This document shows, in pieces, positions 8,273 to 15,750 of a stretch of DNA of 64,000 bases. Every line of letters begins with the position of its first letter. Position 1 is the first letter of the stretch. The position numbers and the translations under genes are program-made. Source of the stretch: Streptomyces aureoverticillatus (GTDB lineage: Bacteria; Actinomycetota; Actinomycetes; Streptomycetales; Streptomycetaceae); contig NZ_BMSY01000010.1 in the NCBI RefSeq assembly GCF_014649395.1, forward strand, positions 240,297 through 304,296, given 5' to 3'. The notes under the pieces are model-generated. The model saw only the letters and a list, made by a program, of their open reading frames with translations. It ran no database searches and was not told where the DNA came from.

Positions 8273-9112
8273 ATGCCCCAGCACACCTCAGGGTCCGACC
8301 GGGCGGCAGTTCCCCCAGCCGCCCGAAGCGGCGAGCGGGAGCGGCCACCCGCTCCCACGTCGCTGGACGAGCTGTGGCGGTCGTACAAGACGACGGGCGA
8401 CGGGCGGCTGCGCGAGCAGTTGATCCTGCACTACTCGCCGCTCGTGAAGTACGTCGCGGGCCGCGTGAGCGTCGGTCTGCCGCCCAACGTCGAGCAGGCG
8501 GACTTCGTGTCGTCGGGGGTCTTCGGGCTCATCGACGCGATCGAGAAGTTCGACATCGAGCGGTCGATCAAGTTCGAGACGTACGCGATCACGCGGATCC
8601 GGGGCGCGATGATCGACGAGCTGCGGGCGCTCGACTGGATTCCGCGGTCCGTGCGGCAGAAGGCCCGCAACGTGGAGCGGGCGTACGCCACGCTGGAGGC
8701 GCGGCTGCGGCGCACCCCGTCCGAGGGCGAGGTCGCCGCCGAGATGGGCATCGCGGTGGAGGAACTGCACGCCGTCTTCAGCCAGTTGTCCCTGGCGAAC
8801 GTCGTCGCCCTGGAGGAGTTGCTGCACGTCGGCGGCGAGGGCGACCGGCTGAGCCTGATGGACACCCTCGAGGACACCGCCGCAGACAATCCCGTCGAGG
8901 TCGCCGAGGACCGTGAGCTGCGGCGACTCCTCGCGCGGGCGATCAACACGCTGCCCGAGCGGGAGAAGACCGTCGTCACGCTGTACTACTACGAGGGGCT
9001 CACGCTCGCCGAGATCGGCAATGTGCTCGGGGTGACGGAGAGCCGGGTGAGCCAGATCCACACGAAGTCGGTGCTGCAGTTGCGGGCCAAGCTGGCCAGC
9101 TTCGGCCGGTGA
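8273..9112 (+). CDS. whiG: RNA polymerase sigma factor WhiG
   Basis: Sigma factor of the FliA type that commits aerial hyphae to sporulation; it directs transcription of whiH and whiI, and in studied species is held inactive by the anti-sigma RsiG with cyclic di-GMP (known biology, not visible here). 279 residues. Region 2 spans about 45-135, with the core-binding LILHYSPLVKYVAGRV and the -10-recognising KFETYAITRIRGAMIDEL. Region 3 covers about 140-190. Region 4 lies near 225-275 with helix-turn-helix LTLAEIGNVLGVTESRVSQI. From memory it is nearly identical to the S. coelicolor protein. ATG 8273 is preceded by AAGGCG. Monocistronic by position. Confidence 0.97.
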   Translation: MPQHTSGSDRAAVPPAARSGERERPPAPTSLDELWRSYKTTGDGRLREQLILHYSPLVKYVAGRVSVGLPPNVEQADFVSSGVFGLIDAIEKFDIERSIKFETYAITRIRGAMIDELRALDWIPRSVRQKARNVERAYATLEARLRRTPSEGEVAAEMGIAVEELHAVFSQLSLANVVALEELLHVGGEGDRLSLMDTLEDTAADNPVEVAEDRELRRLLARAINTLPEREKTVVTLYYYEGLTLAEIGNVLGVTESRVSQIHTKSVLQLRAKLASFGR

Positions 9113-9163
9113 GCTGCTGGTGCGTGCCGGTACGTGAGGTGAATCGTCCCTGCCCGCGGCCAC

Positions 9164-9180
9164 GCCCCGCGCTTCGGGGC
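9164..9180 (+). terminator. Short hairpin after whiG
   Basis: GCCCCG-CGCTT-CGGGGC, six pairs, about 50 bases past the whiG stop and without a T tract. A weak terminator candidate. Confidence 0.35.
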
Positions 9181-9237
9181 CGTCGCTGCCAGGAGGAATG
9201 CCTGCCTGGCGGGCTCCCCTGGCGGGCGCCGCGTCCG

Positions 9238-9243
9238 TAAAGT
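9238..9243 (+). promoter_or_regulatory. -10-like TAAAGT immediately before the TetR start
   Basis: TAAAGT ends seven bases before GTG 9250, the distance at which transcription would start on the start codon itself. No ribosome site lies in between, so the regulator may be made from a leaderless transcript, which is common in actinomycetes. No convincing -35 is visible. Confidence 0.4.
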
Positions 9244-9249
9244 GGACGC

Positions 9250-9831
9250 GTGCCAAGGATTCGAGCGGCCTCTGTGGCCGAGCACCGGTCGATGCAGCGC
9301 GGCGCCCTGCTGGACGCAGCGCGTTCCCTGCTGTCCGAAGGCGGTACGGAGGCGCTGACGTTCCCGGCGCTCGCCGAGCGCACGGGACTCGCGCGCTCGT
9401 CCGTCTACGAGTACTTCCGCTCGCGCGCGGCCGTCGTGGAGGAGCTCTGCGAGGTCGACTTCCCCGTCTGGGCGGCGGAGGTCGCGGCTGCGATGGAGGC
9501 GGCGGACTCGCCGGAGAAGCAGGTCGAGGCCTATGTGCGGCGGCAGCTCGCGCTGGTCGGGGACCGGCGGCACCGGGCCGTGGTGGCGATCTCCGCGAGT
9601 GAGCTGGACGCGGGGGCACGGGAGAAGATCCGGGCCGCGCACGGTGGGCTTGTGGCCATGATCGTGGAGGCGCTCGGGGCGCTGGGGCATCAGGAGCCGC
9701 GGCTGGCCGCGATGCTGCTTCAGGGAATCGTGGATGCCGCGGTGCGGCGGATCGAACTCGGCGTCGCCGAGGATCCCGAGGCCATTACGGAGGCGGCGGT
9801 GACCATGGCGCTGCGAGGCGTGCGCGGGTAG
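9250..9831 (+). CDS. TetR family transcriptional regulator
   Basis: 193 residues. N-terminal DNA-binding domain at about 15-62, with ALAERTGLARSSVYEYFRSR as the turn and recognition helix. The rest is the variable helical ligand domain; no ligand can be named. The GTG start is chosen because the family fold begins soon after it and a -10-like element stands just upstream. Lies between whiG and a repeat element, with no divergent partner sharing a promoter, so a target cannot be guessed from context. Confidence 0.88.
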   Translation: MPRIRAASVAEHRSMQRGALLDAARSLLSEGGTEALTFPALAERTGLARSSVYEYFRSRAAVVEELCEVDFPVWAAEVAAAMEAADSPEKQVEAYVRRQLALVGDRRHRAVVAISASELDAGAREKIRAAHGGLVAMIVEALGALGHQEPRLAAMLLQGIVDAAVRRIELGVAEDPEAITEAAVTMALRGVRG

Positions 9832-9887
9832 GCCGTGGGCCTCCGGGGGCTTCGGTCGGCGTCGCCGTTCAGGTGCCCGGAACCGGT

Positions 9888-9972
9888 GCTGTGCCCACCC
9901 TTCCCCAAGCTCTCGGCTCCGCTCGAGCAGGGGAGGCCCCACTCGCCCTGCGGCACGACTGCCCACAGCGGG
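9888..9972. repeat. Dispersed 85-bp repeat, copy 1
   Basis: An 85-base element between the convergent TetR and M23 genes. It matches 39365-39449 with two substitutions. It contains a stem-forming segment around CTCTCGGC..GCTCGAGC and ends in GCCCACAGCGGG. Noncoding; it could also serve as a transcription end for both genes. Confidence 0.85.
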
Positions 9973-9997
9973 CGCGTGAGGTCCCCGGCACGGCTGC

Positions 9998-10639
9998 CTA
10001 CAGCCGTTCGGCGGTGAGTGGCAGCAGGCGGGACGGAGCGCGGCCCAGGAGCCATGGGGGGAGCAGGCTCAGGGGGTTCAGGTAGGTGTCCTCCCTCAGG
10101 AGGCCCCAGTGCACGCAGGGCGTCGGGCAGTGGGAGCGGGGCGTGGGTTCGACCGTGCCGAGGGGGTCGCCCGTGGTCACCTCGGCGCCCTTCTTGACCG
10201 TGGCCCGCACTGGCTCGTAGGTCGTGCGCAGGGGTGGATCCCCCGTGCGCGCCAGCTCGACCGAGATCACCCCGCGGCCCGCCACCCGCCCCGCGAAGGA
10301 CACCCGGCCCGGGGCCACCGCGCGGACCGTGGAGCCCGGCGGCGCGGCCAGGTCCACGCCCCGGTGACCCGCGCCGTACTCCGTCGCCGGCGGCTCCCAT
10401 CCCCGTACCACCCAGGGACGCGCCCCCACCGGCCAGGCGCCGCCGACGGCCGGAACCGGTCCAGGGCCCGCCGCGGGTGCCGCGCCGGGCGGCGGCTCCG
10501 GCGCCTGCGCGCGGCCCGGAGGCGGAGCCGGCCCCGGCCCGGCCGCCCGCACGGACGCGCAGGTCAGCGCCAGCAGCACCAGGACCCACACCGCCACATT
10601 CGTCACGCCCCGCACCCGGGGCAGTCGCTCACACGTCAT
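9998..10639 (-). CDS. M23 (LytM-type) peptidase with a replaced catalytic histidine
   Basis: Exported protein of 213 residues: signal or anchor helix at about 11-33, a Pro/Ala-rich linker to 65, then an M23 domain at about 88-190. Two zinc ligands are present in GHRGVD (His92, Asp96) and the third in CVHWG (His177). In active LytM enzymes this last motif is HxH; here its first histidine, thought to be the general base, is Cys175. It may therefore be a binding or regulatory paralogue rather than an active cell-wall endopeptidase. Faces rpsB divergently and converges with the TetR gene. Confidence 0.82.
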   Translation of the reverse strand: MTCERLPRVRGVTNVAVWVLVLLALTCASVRAAGPGPAPPPGRAQAPEPPPGAAPAAGPGPVPAVGGAWPVGARPWVVRGWEPPATEYGAGHRGVDLAAPPGSTVRAVAPGRVSFAGRVAGRGVISVELARTGDPPLRTTYEPVRATVKKGAEVTTGDPLGTVEPTPRSHCPTPCVHWGLLREDTYLNPLSLLPPWLLGRAPSRLLPLTAERL

Positions 10640-10907
10640 GCCAGAACGGTCCCGCCCCGCGCCGTTCCGCGGGGATCATGGCCGGGATCTGTGGACTACC
10701 AGCCGGTTGTGGACAGCGCCGTCACCCGGCGCCTCGCGGGTCCCGTACACTTCATGTGGCGATCCGGGTCACCGGGTCGACTTCGCACGCCCCGACATCA
10801 GGCTTTCGCAGCCGATGGTGTCAGCGCCTTTCGGTCCCGTACGCGAGTACGTGGCACGGCGCGTGCCGGGCGTCAGGACATAACCGAGAACACCAAGGAG
10901 TACGGCC
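10640..10907 (+). promoter_or_regulatory. rpsB upstream region and leader
   Basis: 268 bases between the divergent M23 gene and rpsB. TACACT at 10746-10751 could be a -10 element, giving a leader of about 150 bases in which S2 autoregulation, as known for rpsB in other bacteria, could act. A DnaA-box-like 9-mer with one mismatch is at 10708-10716. Nothing here is decisive. Confidence 0.35.
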
Positions 10908-11816
10908 ATGGCCGTCGTCACGATGCGGGAGCTGCTGGAAAGCGGCGTCCACTTCGGTCACCAGACCCGCCGTTGGAACCCGAAGATGAAGCGCTTCATC
11001 TTCACCGAGCGCAACGGCATCTACATCATCGACCTGCTCCAGTCGCTGTCGTACATCGACCGCGCCTACGAGTTCGTCAAGGAGACCGTCGCCCACGGCG
11101 GCACGGTCATGTTCGTCGGTACGAAGAAGCAGGCGCAGGAGGCCATCGCGGAGCAGGCCACCCGCGTCGGCATGCCGTACGTCAACCAGCGCTGGCTGGG
11201 CGGCATGCTCACGAACTTCTCGACCGTCTACAAGCGTCTGCAGCGCCTCAAGGAGCTCGAGCAGATCGACTTCGAGGACGTGGCCGCCTCCGGCCTCACC
11301 AAGAAGGAGCTGCTGGTCCTCTCCCGCGAGAAGGCCAAGCTGGAGAAGACCCTCGGCGGTATCCGCGAGATGCAGAAGGTGCCCAGCGCCGTCTGGATCG
11401 TGGACACCAAGAAGGAGCACATCGCCGTCGGCGAGGCGCGCAAGCTCAACATCCCGGTCGTCGCGATCCTCGACACCAACTGCGACCCCGACGAGGTCGA
11501 CTACAAGATCCCGGGCAACGACGACGCGATCCGCTCCGTCACCCTGCTCACCCGCGTGATCGCCGACGCCGTCGCCGAGGGCCTCATCGCCCGCTCCGGC
11601 GTCGCCACCGGTGACTCGAAGCCGGGCGAGAAGGCCGCGGGCGAGCCGCTCGCCGAGTGGGAGCGCGACCTGCTCGAGGGCGAGAAGAAGGCCGACGAGA
11701 CCCCCGAGGCCCCCAAGGCCGAAGAGGCTCCGAAGGCCGACGAGGCCCCCAAGGCCGACGAGAAGCCGGCCGAGGACGCCGCCGAGGCCCCGGCCGCGGA
11801 CGCCGAGCAGGCCTGA
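10908..11816 (+). CDS. rpsB: 30S ribosomal protein S2
   Basis: Small-subunit ribosomal protein, first gene of the conserved rpsB-tsf pair. The family sequence is clear from MRELLESGVHFGHQTRRWNP to the C-terminal core. ATG 10908 follows AAGGAG. Residues from about 255 to 302 are an Ala/Glu/Lys/Pro-rich tail with repeats of the kind APKAEEAPKADE, an extension usual in streptomycetes and probably disordered. Codon choice is strongly biased as expected for a highly expressed gene. A strong hairpin separates it from tsf. Confidence 0.98.
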   Translation: MAVVTMRELLESGVHFGHQTRRWNPKMKRFIFTERNGIYIIDLLQSLSYIDRAYEFVKETVAHGGTVMFVGTKKQAQEAIAEQATRVGMPYVNQRWLGGMLTNFSTVYKRLQRLKELEQIDFEDVAASGLTKKELLVLSREKAKLEKTLGGIREMQKVPSAVWIVDTKKEHIAVGEARKLNIPVVAILDTNCDPDEVDYKIPGNDDAIRSVTLLTRVIADAVAEGLIARSGVATGDSKPGEKAAGEPLAEWERDLLEGEKKADETPEAPKAEEAPKADEAPKADEKPAEDAAEAPAADAEQA

Positions 11817-11845
11817 CGGTTGAGTCTGGGCAGCATCAGCTGCTG

Positions 11846-11883
11846 ACGGCGGGGGCCCGTGCCACAAGCACGGCCCCCGCCGT
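11846..11883 (+). terminator. Strong hairpin between rpsB and tsf
   Basis: A stem of about 16 pairs with one bulged C, beginning ACGGCGGGGG and closing with CCCCCGCCGT, around a CACAA loop. It lies 30 bases past rpsB and 42 before tsf and is not followed by a T tract. Most likely it partially ends the transcript, so that tsf is made at a lower level than rpsB, or protects the 3' end of the rpsB message. Confidence 0.75.
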
Positions 11884-11925
11884 TCACCCGTAGATCTTCG
11901 ACTTCGAGAAAGATTTTCGAGAATC

Positions 11926-12762
11926 ATGGCGAACTACACCGCCGCTGACGTCAAGAAGCTCCGTGAGCTCACGGGCGCCGGCATGATGGACTGCAAGAAG
12001 GCGCTCGACGAGGCCGACGGCAACGTCGACAAGGCCGTCGAGGCCCTGCGCATCAAGGGCCAGAAGGGCGTCGCCAAGCGCGAGGGCCGCTCCGCCGAGA
12101 ACGGCGCCGTCGTCTCCCTGATCGCCGACGACAACTCCACCGGCGTCATCGTCGAGCTCAAGTGCGAGACCGACTTCGTCGCCAAGGGCGAGAAGTTCCA
12201 GTCCGTCGCGAACGCGCTGGCCGCCCACGTCGCCAAGACCAGCCCGGCCGACGTCGAGGCGCTGCTCGCGTCCGAGATCGAGCCCGGCAAGACGGTCCAG
12301 GCGTTCGTCGACGAGGCCAACGCCAACCTCGGCGAGAAGATCGTCCTGGACCGCTTCGCGCAGTTCTCCGACGGCTTCGTCTTCGCGTACATGCACCGCA
12401 CGATGCCCGACCTGCCTCCGCAGATCGGTGTCCTCGTCGAGCTCGACAAGGCCGACGCCGAGGTCGCCAAGGGCGTCGCGCAGCACATCGCCGCCTTCGC
12501 GCCGAAGTACCTCGCCAAGGAGGACGTGCCGGCCGACGTCGTCGAGGCCGAGCGTCGCGTCGCCGAGGAGACCACCCGCGCCGAGGGCAAGCCCGAGGCC
12601 GCCCTGCCGAAGATCGTCGAGGGTCGCCTCAACGGCTTCTTCAAGGACGCCACCCTCCTGGGCCAGCCCTACGCCCTCGACAACAAGAAGTCCGTCGAGA
12701 AGGTCCTCCAGGAGGCCGGTGTCACCCTGAAGCGCTTCTCGCGCATCAAGGTCGGCATCTGA
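11926..12762 (+). CDS. tsf: Elongation factor Ts
   Basis: Guanine-nucleotide exchange factor for EF-Tu. UBA-like N-terminal domain (residues 1-50, KLRELTGAGMMDCKKALDEA), then the core with the signature CETDFVAKGEKF near 78-90. 278 residues, the usual length. ATG 11926 has only a weak purine stretch (CGAGAA) upstream, so no standard ribosome site decides the start, but homology does. Together with rpsB, pyrH and frr it forms the conserved translation cluster of bacteria. Confidence 0.97.
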   Translation: MANYTAADVKKLRELTGAGMMDCKKALDEADGNVDKAVEALRIKGQKGVAKREGRSAENGAVVSLIADDNSTGVIVELKCETDFVAKGEKFQSVANALAAHVAKTSPADVEALLASEIEPGKTVQAFVDEANANLGEKIVLDRFAQFSDGFVFAYMHRTMPDLPPQIGVLVELDKADAEVAKGVAQHIAAFAPKYLAKEDVPADVVEAERRVAEETTRAEGKPEAALPKIVEGRLNGFFKDATLLGQPYALDNKKSVEKVLQEAGVTLKRFSRIKVGI

Positions 12763-12788
12763 GTCCGTACACGATCGACGCCGGACCC

Positions 12789-12803
12789 CGCTAGGGTCTA
12801 GCG
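12789..12803. promoter_or_regulatory. Inverted repeat CGCTAG-GGT-CTAGCG with a -10-like core
   Basis: Two CTAG tetramers, rare in this GC-rich DNA, in a 6-base inverted repeat starting 27 bases past tsf. TAGGGT at 12792-12797 could be the -10 of a separate pyrH promoter, with the repeat as operator. No good -35 is present. Confidence 0.35.
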
Positions 12804-12910
12804 CGGTCGCCCGCGTACGCAGCGGCGTACGTGACGGGCGTGACGGCGTACCCGAGGGGAACCCGGAAGAGCGGGCCCCTCGCACGCGACGGACGACCGC
12901 AAGATCTGAC

Positions 12911-12966
12911 GAGGAGGCCATTGCCGCGCATGGGATGAACACCACCCCACCGGCAATGGCCTCTTC
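12911..12966 (+). promoter_or_regulatory. Long hairpin in the pyrH leader
   Basis: GAGGCCATTGCCG at 12914-12926 pairs perfectly with CGGCAATGGCCTC at 12951-12963, with further pairing possible to about 16 pairs, around a 24-base loop. It ends 15 bases before the pyrH ribosome site and has no T tract. It may act as an attenuator or RNA-stability element, possibly linked to pyrimidine or translation status. Confidence 0.65.
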
Positions 12967-12991
12967 GTATGTGCACCACAAGGAGAACTCC

Positions 12992-13750
12992 ATGACCAAG
13001 GCCGACACCAAGAGTGACGACGGCAAAGTAGCCGGGCGCTTCCTGCTGAAGCTGTCCGGCGAGGCGTTCGCCGGAGGCGGCGGACTCGGCGTCGACCCCG
13101 ATGTGGTGCACAAAATCGCCCGCGAGATCGCGGCCGTCGTGCGCGACGGCGCGCAGATCGCCGTCGTCATCGGCGGCGGCAACTTCTTCCGCGGAGCCGA
13201 ACTCCAGCAGCGCGGCATGGACCGGGCCCGCTCCGACTACATGGGCATGCTCGGCACGGTGATGAACTGCCTGGCGCTGCAGGACTTCCTGGAGAAGGAA
13301 GGCATCGGCTGCCGCGTGCAGACCGCCATCACCATGGGGCAGGTCGCCGAGCCGTACATCCCGCTGCGCGCCGTGCGCCACCTGGAGAAGGGCCGCGTCG
13401 TCATCTTCGGCGCCGGTATGGGCATGCCGTACTTCTCCACCGACACCACCGCCGCCCAGCGGGCCCTGGAGATCGACGCCGAAGCCCTGCTCATGGGCAA
13501 GAACGGCGTCGACGGGGTCTACGACTCGGACCCCAAGACCAACCCGGACGCGGTGAAGTTCGACTCCCTCGGATACGGCGAGGTCATCACCCGCGACCTG
13601 AAGGTCGCCGATGCCACCGCCGTCACCCTGTGCCGGGACAACAAGCTGCCCATCCTCGTCTTCGAACTGCTCGCCGAGGGCAATATCGCGCGGGCCGTCA
13701 AGGGTGAGAAGATCGGCACACTCGTGGGCGACCAGGACTCCCGGGCCTGA
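12992..13750 (+). CDS. pyrH: UMP kinase
   Basis: Converts UMP to UDP, an essential step of pyrimidine nucleotide supply. Amino-acid-kinase fold: RFLLKLSGEAFAG at the start, GGGNFFRG for nucleotide binding, and LLMGKNGVDGVYDSDPK near the end. 252 residues from ATG 12992, which follows AGGAG by six bases. An upstream ATG at 12935 lies in the loop of the leader hairpin and lacks a ribosome site. Cytoplasmic, followed by frr as in most bacteria. Confidence 0.96.
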   Translation: MTKADTKSDDGKVAGRFLLKLSGEAFAGGGGLGVDPDVVHKIAREIAAVVRDGAQIAVVIGGGNFFRGAELQQRGMDRARSDYMGMLGTVMNCLALQDFLEKEGIGCRVQTAITMGQVAEPYIPLRAVRHLEKGRVVIFGAGMGMPYFSTDTTAAQRALEIDAEALLMGKNGVDGVYDSDPKTNPDAVKFDSLGYGEVITRDLKVADATAVTLCRDNKLPILVFELLAEGNIARAVKGEKIGTLVGDQDSRA

Positions 13751-13760
13751 GCCGAGTACG

Positions 13761-13818
13761 TCCCTCGATGGGGTCGACAACGCCGTCGGGCGACTCCCTC
13801 GAGGGGATGGACAAAGCC
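13761..13818 (+). repeat. 24-bp direct repeat between pyrH and frr
   Basis: 13761-13784 and 13795-13818 match at 20 of 24 bases, both starting TCCCTCGA and containing GACAA. Each carries the near-palindrome CCCTCGAnGGG. The start-to-start distance of 34 bases is close to three DNA turns, which would suit a regulator binding both. Confidence 0.6.
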
Positions 13819-13907
13819 CTGCCGGTCGGACACCGTGCAGGAAAGAGACGCGACGCAGCCGGCCGATCATGGAAGCCGGGCCTACTCAAGACACGCAGGA
13901 GCAAGTG

Positions 13908-14465
13908 GTGATCGAAGAGACCCTCCTCGAGGCCGAGGAGAAGATGGAGAAGGCCGTCGTGGTCGCCAAGGAGGACTTCGCCGCGATCCGTACGGGCCGT
14001 GCCCACCCGGCGATGTTCAACAAGATCGTGGCCGACTACTACGGCGCGCTGACGCCGATCAACCAGCTCGCCTCGTTCTCGGTGCCCGAGCCGCGCATGG
14101 CCGTGGTGACCCCGTTCGACAAGACCGCCCTGCGCAACATCGAGCAGGCGATCCGGGACTCGGACCTCGGCGTCAACCCGAGCAACGACGGAAACATCAT
14201 CCGGGTGACGTTCCCCGAGCTCACCGAAGAGCGCCGCCGCGAGTACATCAAGGTCGCCAAGACCAAGGCCGAGGACTCGAAGGTGTCGATCCGCTCGATC
14301 CGTCGCAAGGCCAAGGACACCTTCGACAAGGCGATCAAGGACGGCGACATCGGGGAGGACGAGGGCCGGCGCGCCGAGAAGGACCTCGAAGACCTCACCT
14401 CGAAGTACGTCGCTCAGGTGGACGAGCTGCTCAAGCACAAGGAAGCCGAGCTGCTCGAGGTCTGA
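13908..14465 (+). CDS. frr: Ribosome recycling factor
   Basis: Splits post-termination ribosomes with EF-G. 185 residues, exactly the family length, from GTG 13908 (VIEETLLEAEEKMEKAV), six bases after GGAG. The family motif RTGRAHPAMFNKI and the C-terminal helix ending KHKEAELLEV are intact. The reading frame is open further upstream, but that part lies in the noncoding gap that holds a direct repeat and does not resemble the family. Confidence 0.96.
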   Translation: MIEETLLEAEEKMEKAVVVAKEDFAAIRTGRAHPAMFNKIVADYYGALTPINQLASFSVPEPRMAVVTPFDKTALRNIEQAIRDSDLGVNPSNDGNIIRVTFPELTEERRREYIKVAKTKAEDSKVSIRSIRRKAKDTFDKAIKDGDIGEDEGRRAEKDLEDLTSKYVAQVDELLKHKEAELLEV

Positions 14466-14510
14466 TCGAGTCCGCTCGACGTCCATCTAGGTCTGAGGAA
14501 TCCGAACTCC

Positions 14511-15644
14511 GTGAACGACACTTCCTGGGGGGCGCCGTCCAGAGCCGGGTACTGGGGGGCGCCCGACCAGGGGCCGGTCCAGGGTGCTGCCCCGGCGGGT
14601 CCCGCATACGATGCGCAGGATGCACTGACTCCTTCAGAGACTCAGCCCATGCCCATCGTTCCCGACGCAAGCGCGAGCGGCGGACACCAGGACGACGACC
14701 GGGGGGCTGCTCAGCCGAGCGGCCCCCTGTTCCGTGACGAGACGCCGCCCGCGCCCCCAGCACCCCCCGCGCAGAAGCCGCAGGAGCCCATGACCGGCGC
14801 ACGACAGCCTGCCCCAGCCCCGCAGAAGAAGAGCGCGGGCCGTGACCTCGGGGCGGCCATAGGTGTCGGCGTGGGGCTCGGTGCCGTCATCCTCGCGTCG
14901 CTCTTCATCGAGAAGGCGGTCTTCGTCGGCGTCATAGCGGTCGCCGTGGTGGTCGGCCTCTGGGAGCTGACCTCGCGCCTCGAAGAGCGCAAGGGCATCA
15001 AGGCGCCGCTCGTGCCGCTCGCCGTGGGCGGAGCCGCGATGGTCGTCGCCGGGTACGTCCGCGGTGCCGAGGGCGCCTGGGTGGCGATGGCGCTGACCGC
15101 GCTCGCGGTGCTCGTCTGGCGCATGACCGAGCCTCCCGAGGGCTATCTGAAGGACGTCACCGCGGGTGTCTTCGCGGCCTTCTACGTTCCCTTCCTCGCG
15201 ACGTTCGTGGCGCTGATGCTCACCGCGGACGACGGCCCCTGGCGGGTGTTCGTCTTCCTGCTGCTCACCGTGGTCAGTGACACCGGTGCGTACGCGATCG
15301 GCTGGCGCTTCGGCAAGCACAAGCTGGCGCCGCGCATCAGCCCCGGGAAGACCAGGGAAGGGCTGCTCGGCGCGGTCTCCTTCGCGATGGCGGCGGGTGC
15401 GCTGTGCATGCACTTCCTGATCGACGACGGGCTGTGGTGGCAGGGCCTGCTCATCGGCCTCGCGGTCGCGGCGAGCGCGACGCTCGGGGATCTCGGCGAG
15501 TCGATGATCAAGCGCGACCTCGGCATCAAGGACATGGGCACGCTGCTGCCCGGCCACGGCGGCATCATGGACCGCCTGGACTCGCTGCTGCCGACGGCTC
15601 CGGTGGTGTGGTTGTTGTTCGTGGCGTTCGTCGGCACCGGCTGA
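14511..15644 (+). CDS. cdsA: Phosphatidate cytidylyltransferase (CDP-diacylglycerol synthase)
   Basis: Integral membrane enzyme that makes CDP-diacylglycerol from phosphatidic acid and CTP, the precursor of all phospholipids. The first 105 residues form a Pro/Ala/Gln-rich soluble arm. From about 110 to the end there are seven to eight hydrophobic helices, and the signature region near 330-360 contains GDLGESMIKRDLGIKDMG and PGHGGIMDRLDS. GTG start at 14511, 45 bases after frr. The arm is longer than in enteric enzymes but usual in streptomycetes. Confidence 0.93.
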   Translation: MNDTSWGAPSRAGYWGAPDQGPVQGAAPAGPAYDAQDALTPSETQPMPIVPDASASGGHQDDDRGAAQPSGPLFRDETPPAPPAPPAQKPQEPMTGARQPAPAPQKKSAGRDLGAAIGVGVGLGAVILASLFIEKAVFVGVIAVAVVVGLWELTSRLEERKGIKAPLVPLAVGGAAMVVAGYVRGAEGAWVAMALTALAVLVWRMTEPPEGYLKDVTAGVFAAFYVPFLATFVALMLTADDGPWRVFVFLLLTVVSDTGAYAIGWRFGKHKLAPRISPGKTREGLLGAVSFAMAAGALCMHFLIDDGLWWQGLLIGLAVAASATLGDLGESMIKRDLGIKDMGTLLPGHGGIMDRLDSLLPTAPVVWLLFVAFVGTG

Positions 15645-15698
15645 GCCGTTGGGCTTGGCTGACTCGGTTGACCTGCGGTTTTGTGTACGAGGGGTCCG

Positions 15699-15707
15699 TT
15701 ATCCACA
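15699..15707 (+). promoter_or_regulatory. TTATCCACA, perfect DnaA-box-like 9-mer
   Basis: Single site 44 bases upstream of rlmN. Isolated DnaA boxes away from the origin occur and can titrate DnaA; there is no cluster here to suggest replication starts. Confidence 0.3.
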
Positions 15708-15750
15708 GGGTGGCGGGCCCCTCTCGGATGTCTGCGACACTTGAAGGACC

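Noticed and set aside
9198..9602. Gene starting at ATG 9198 after AGGAGG
   Set aside because: The ribosome-site-like sequence is only one base from the ATG, and the frame runs out of phase through the TetR gene with no recognisable protein.
10109..11614. A 501-codon open frame on the + strand
   Set aside because: Crosses the M23 gene, the rpsB leader and rpsB in another frame; Arg/His-rich with no motif.
12935..12991. Upstream start for pyrH
   Set aside because: The ATG is in the loop of a hairpin, has no ribosome site, and the residues are not part of the UMP kinase family; ATG 12992 has AGGAG at the right distance.
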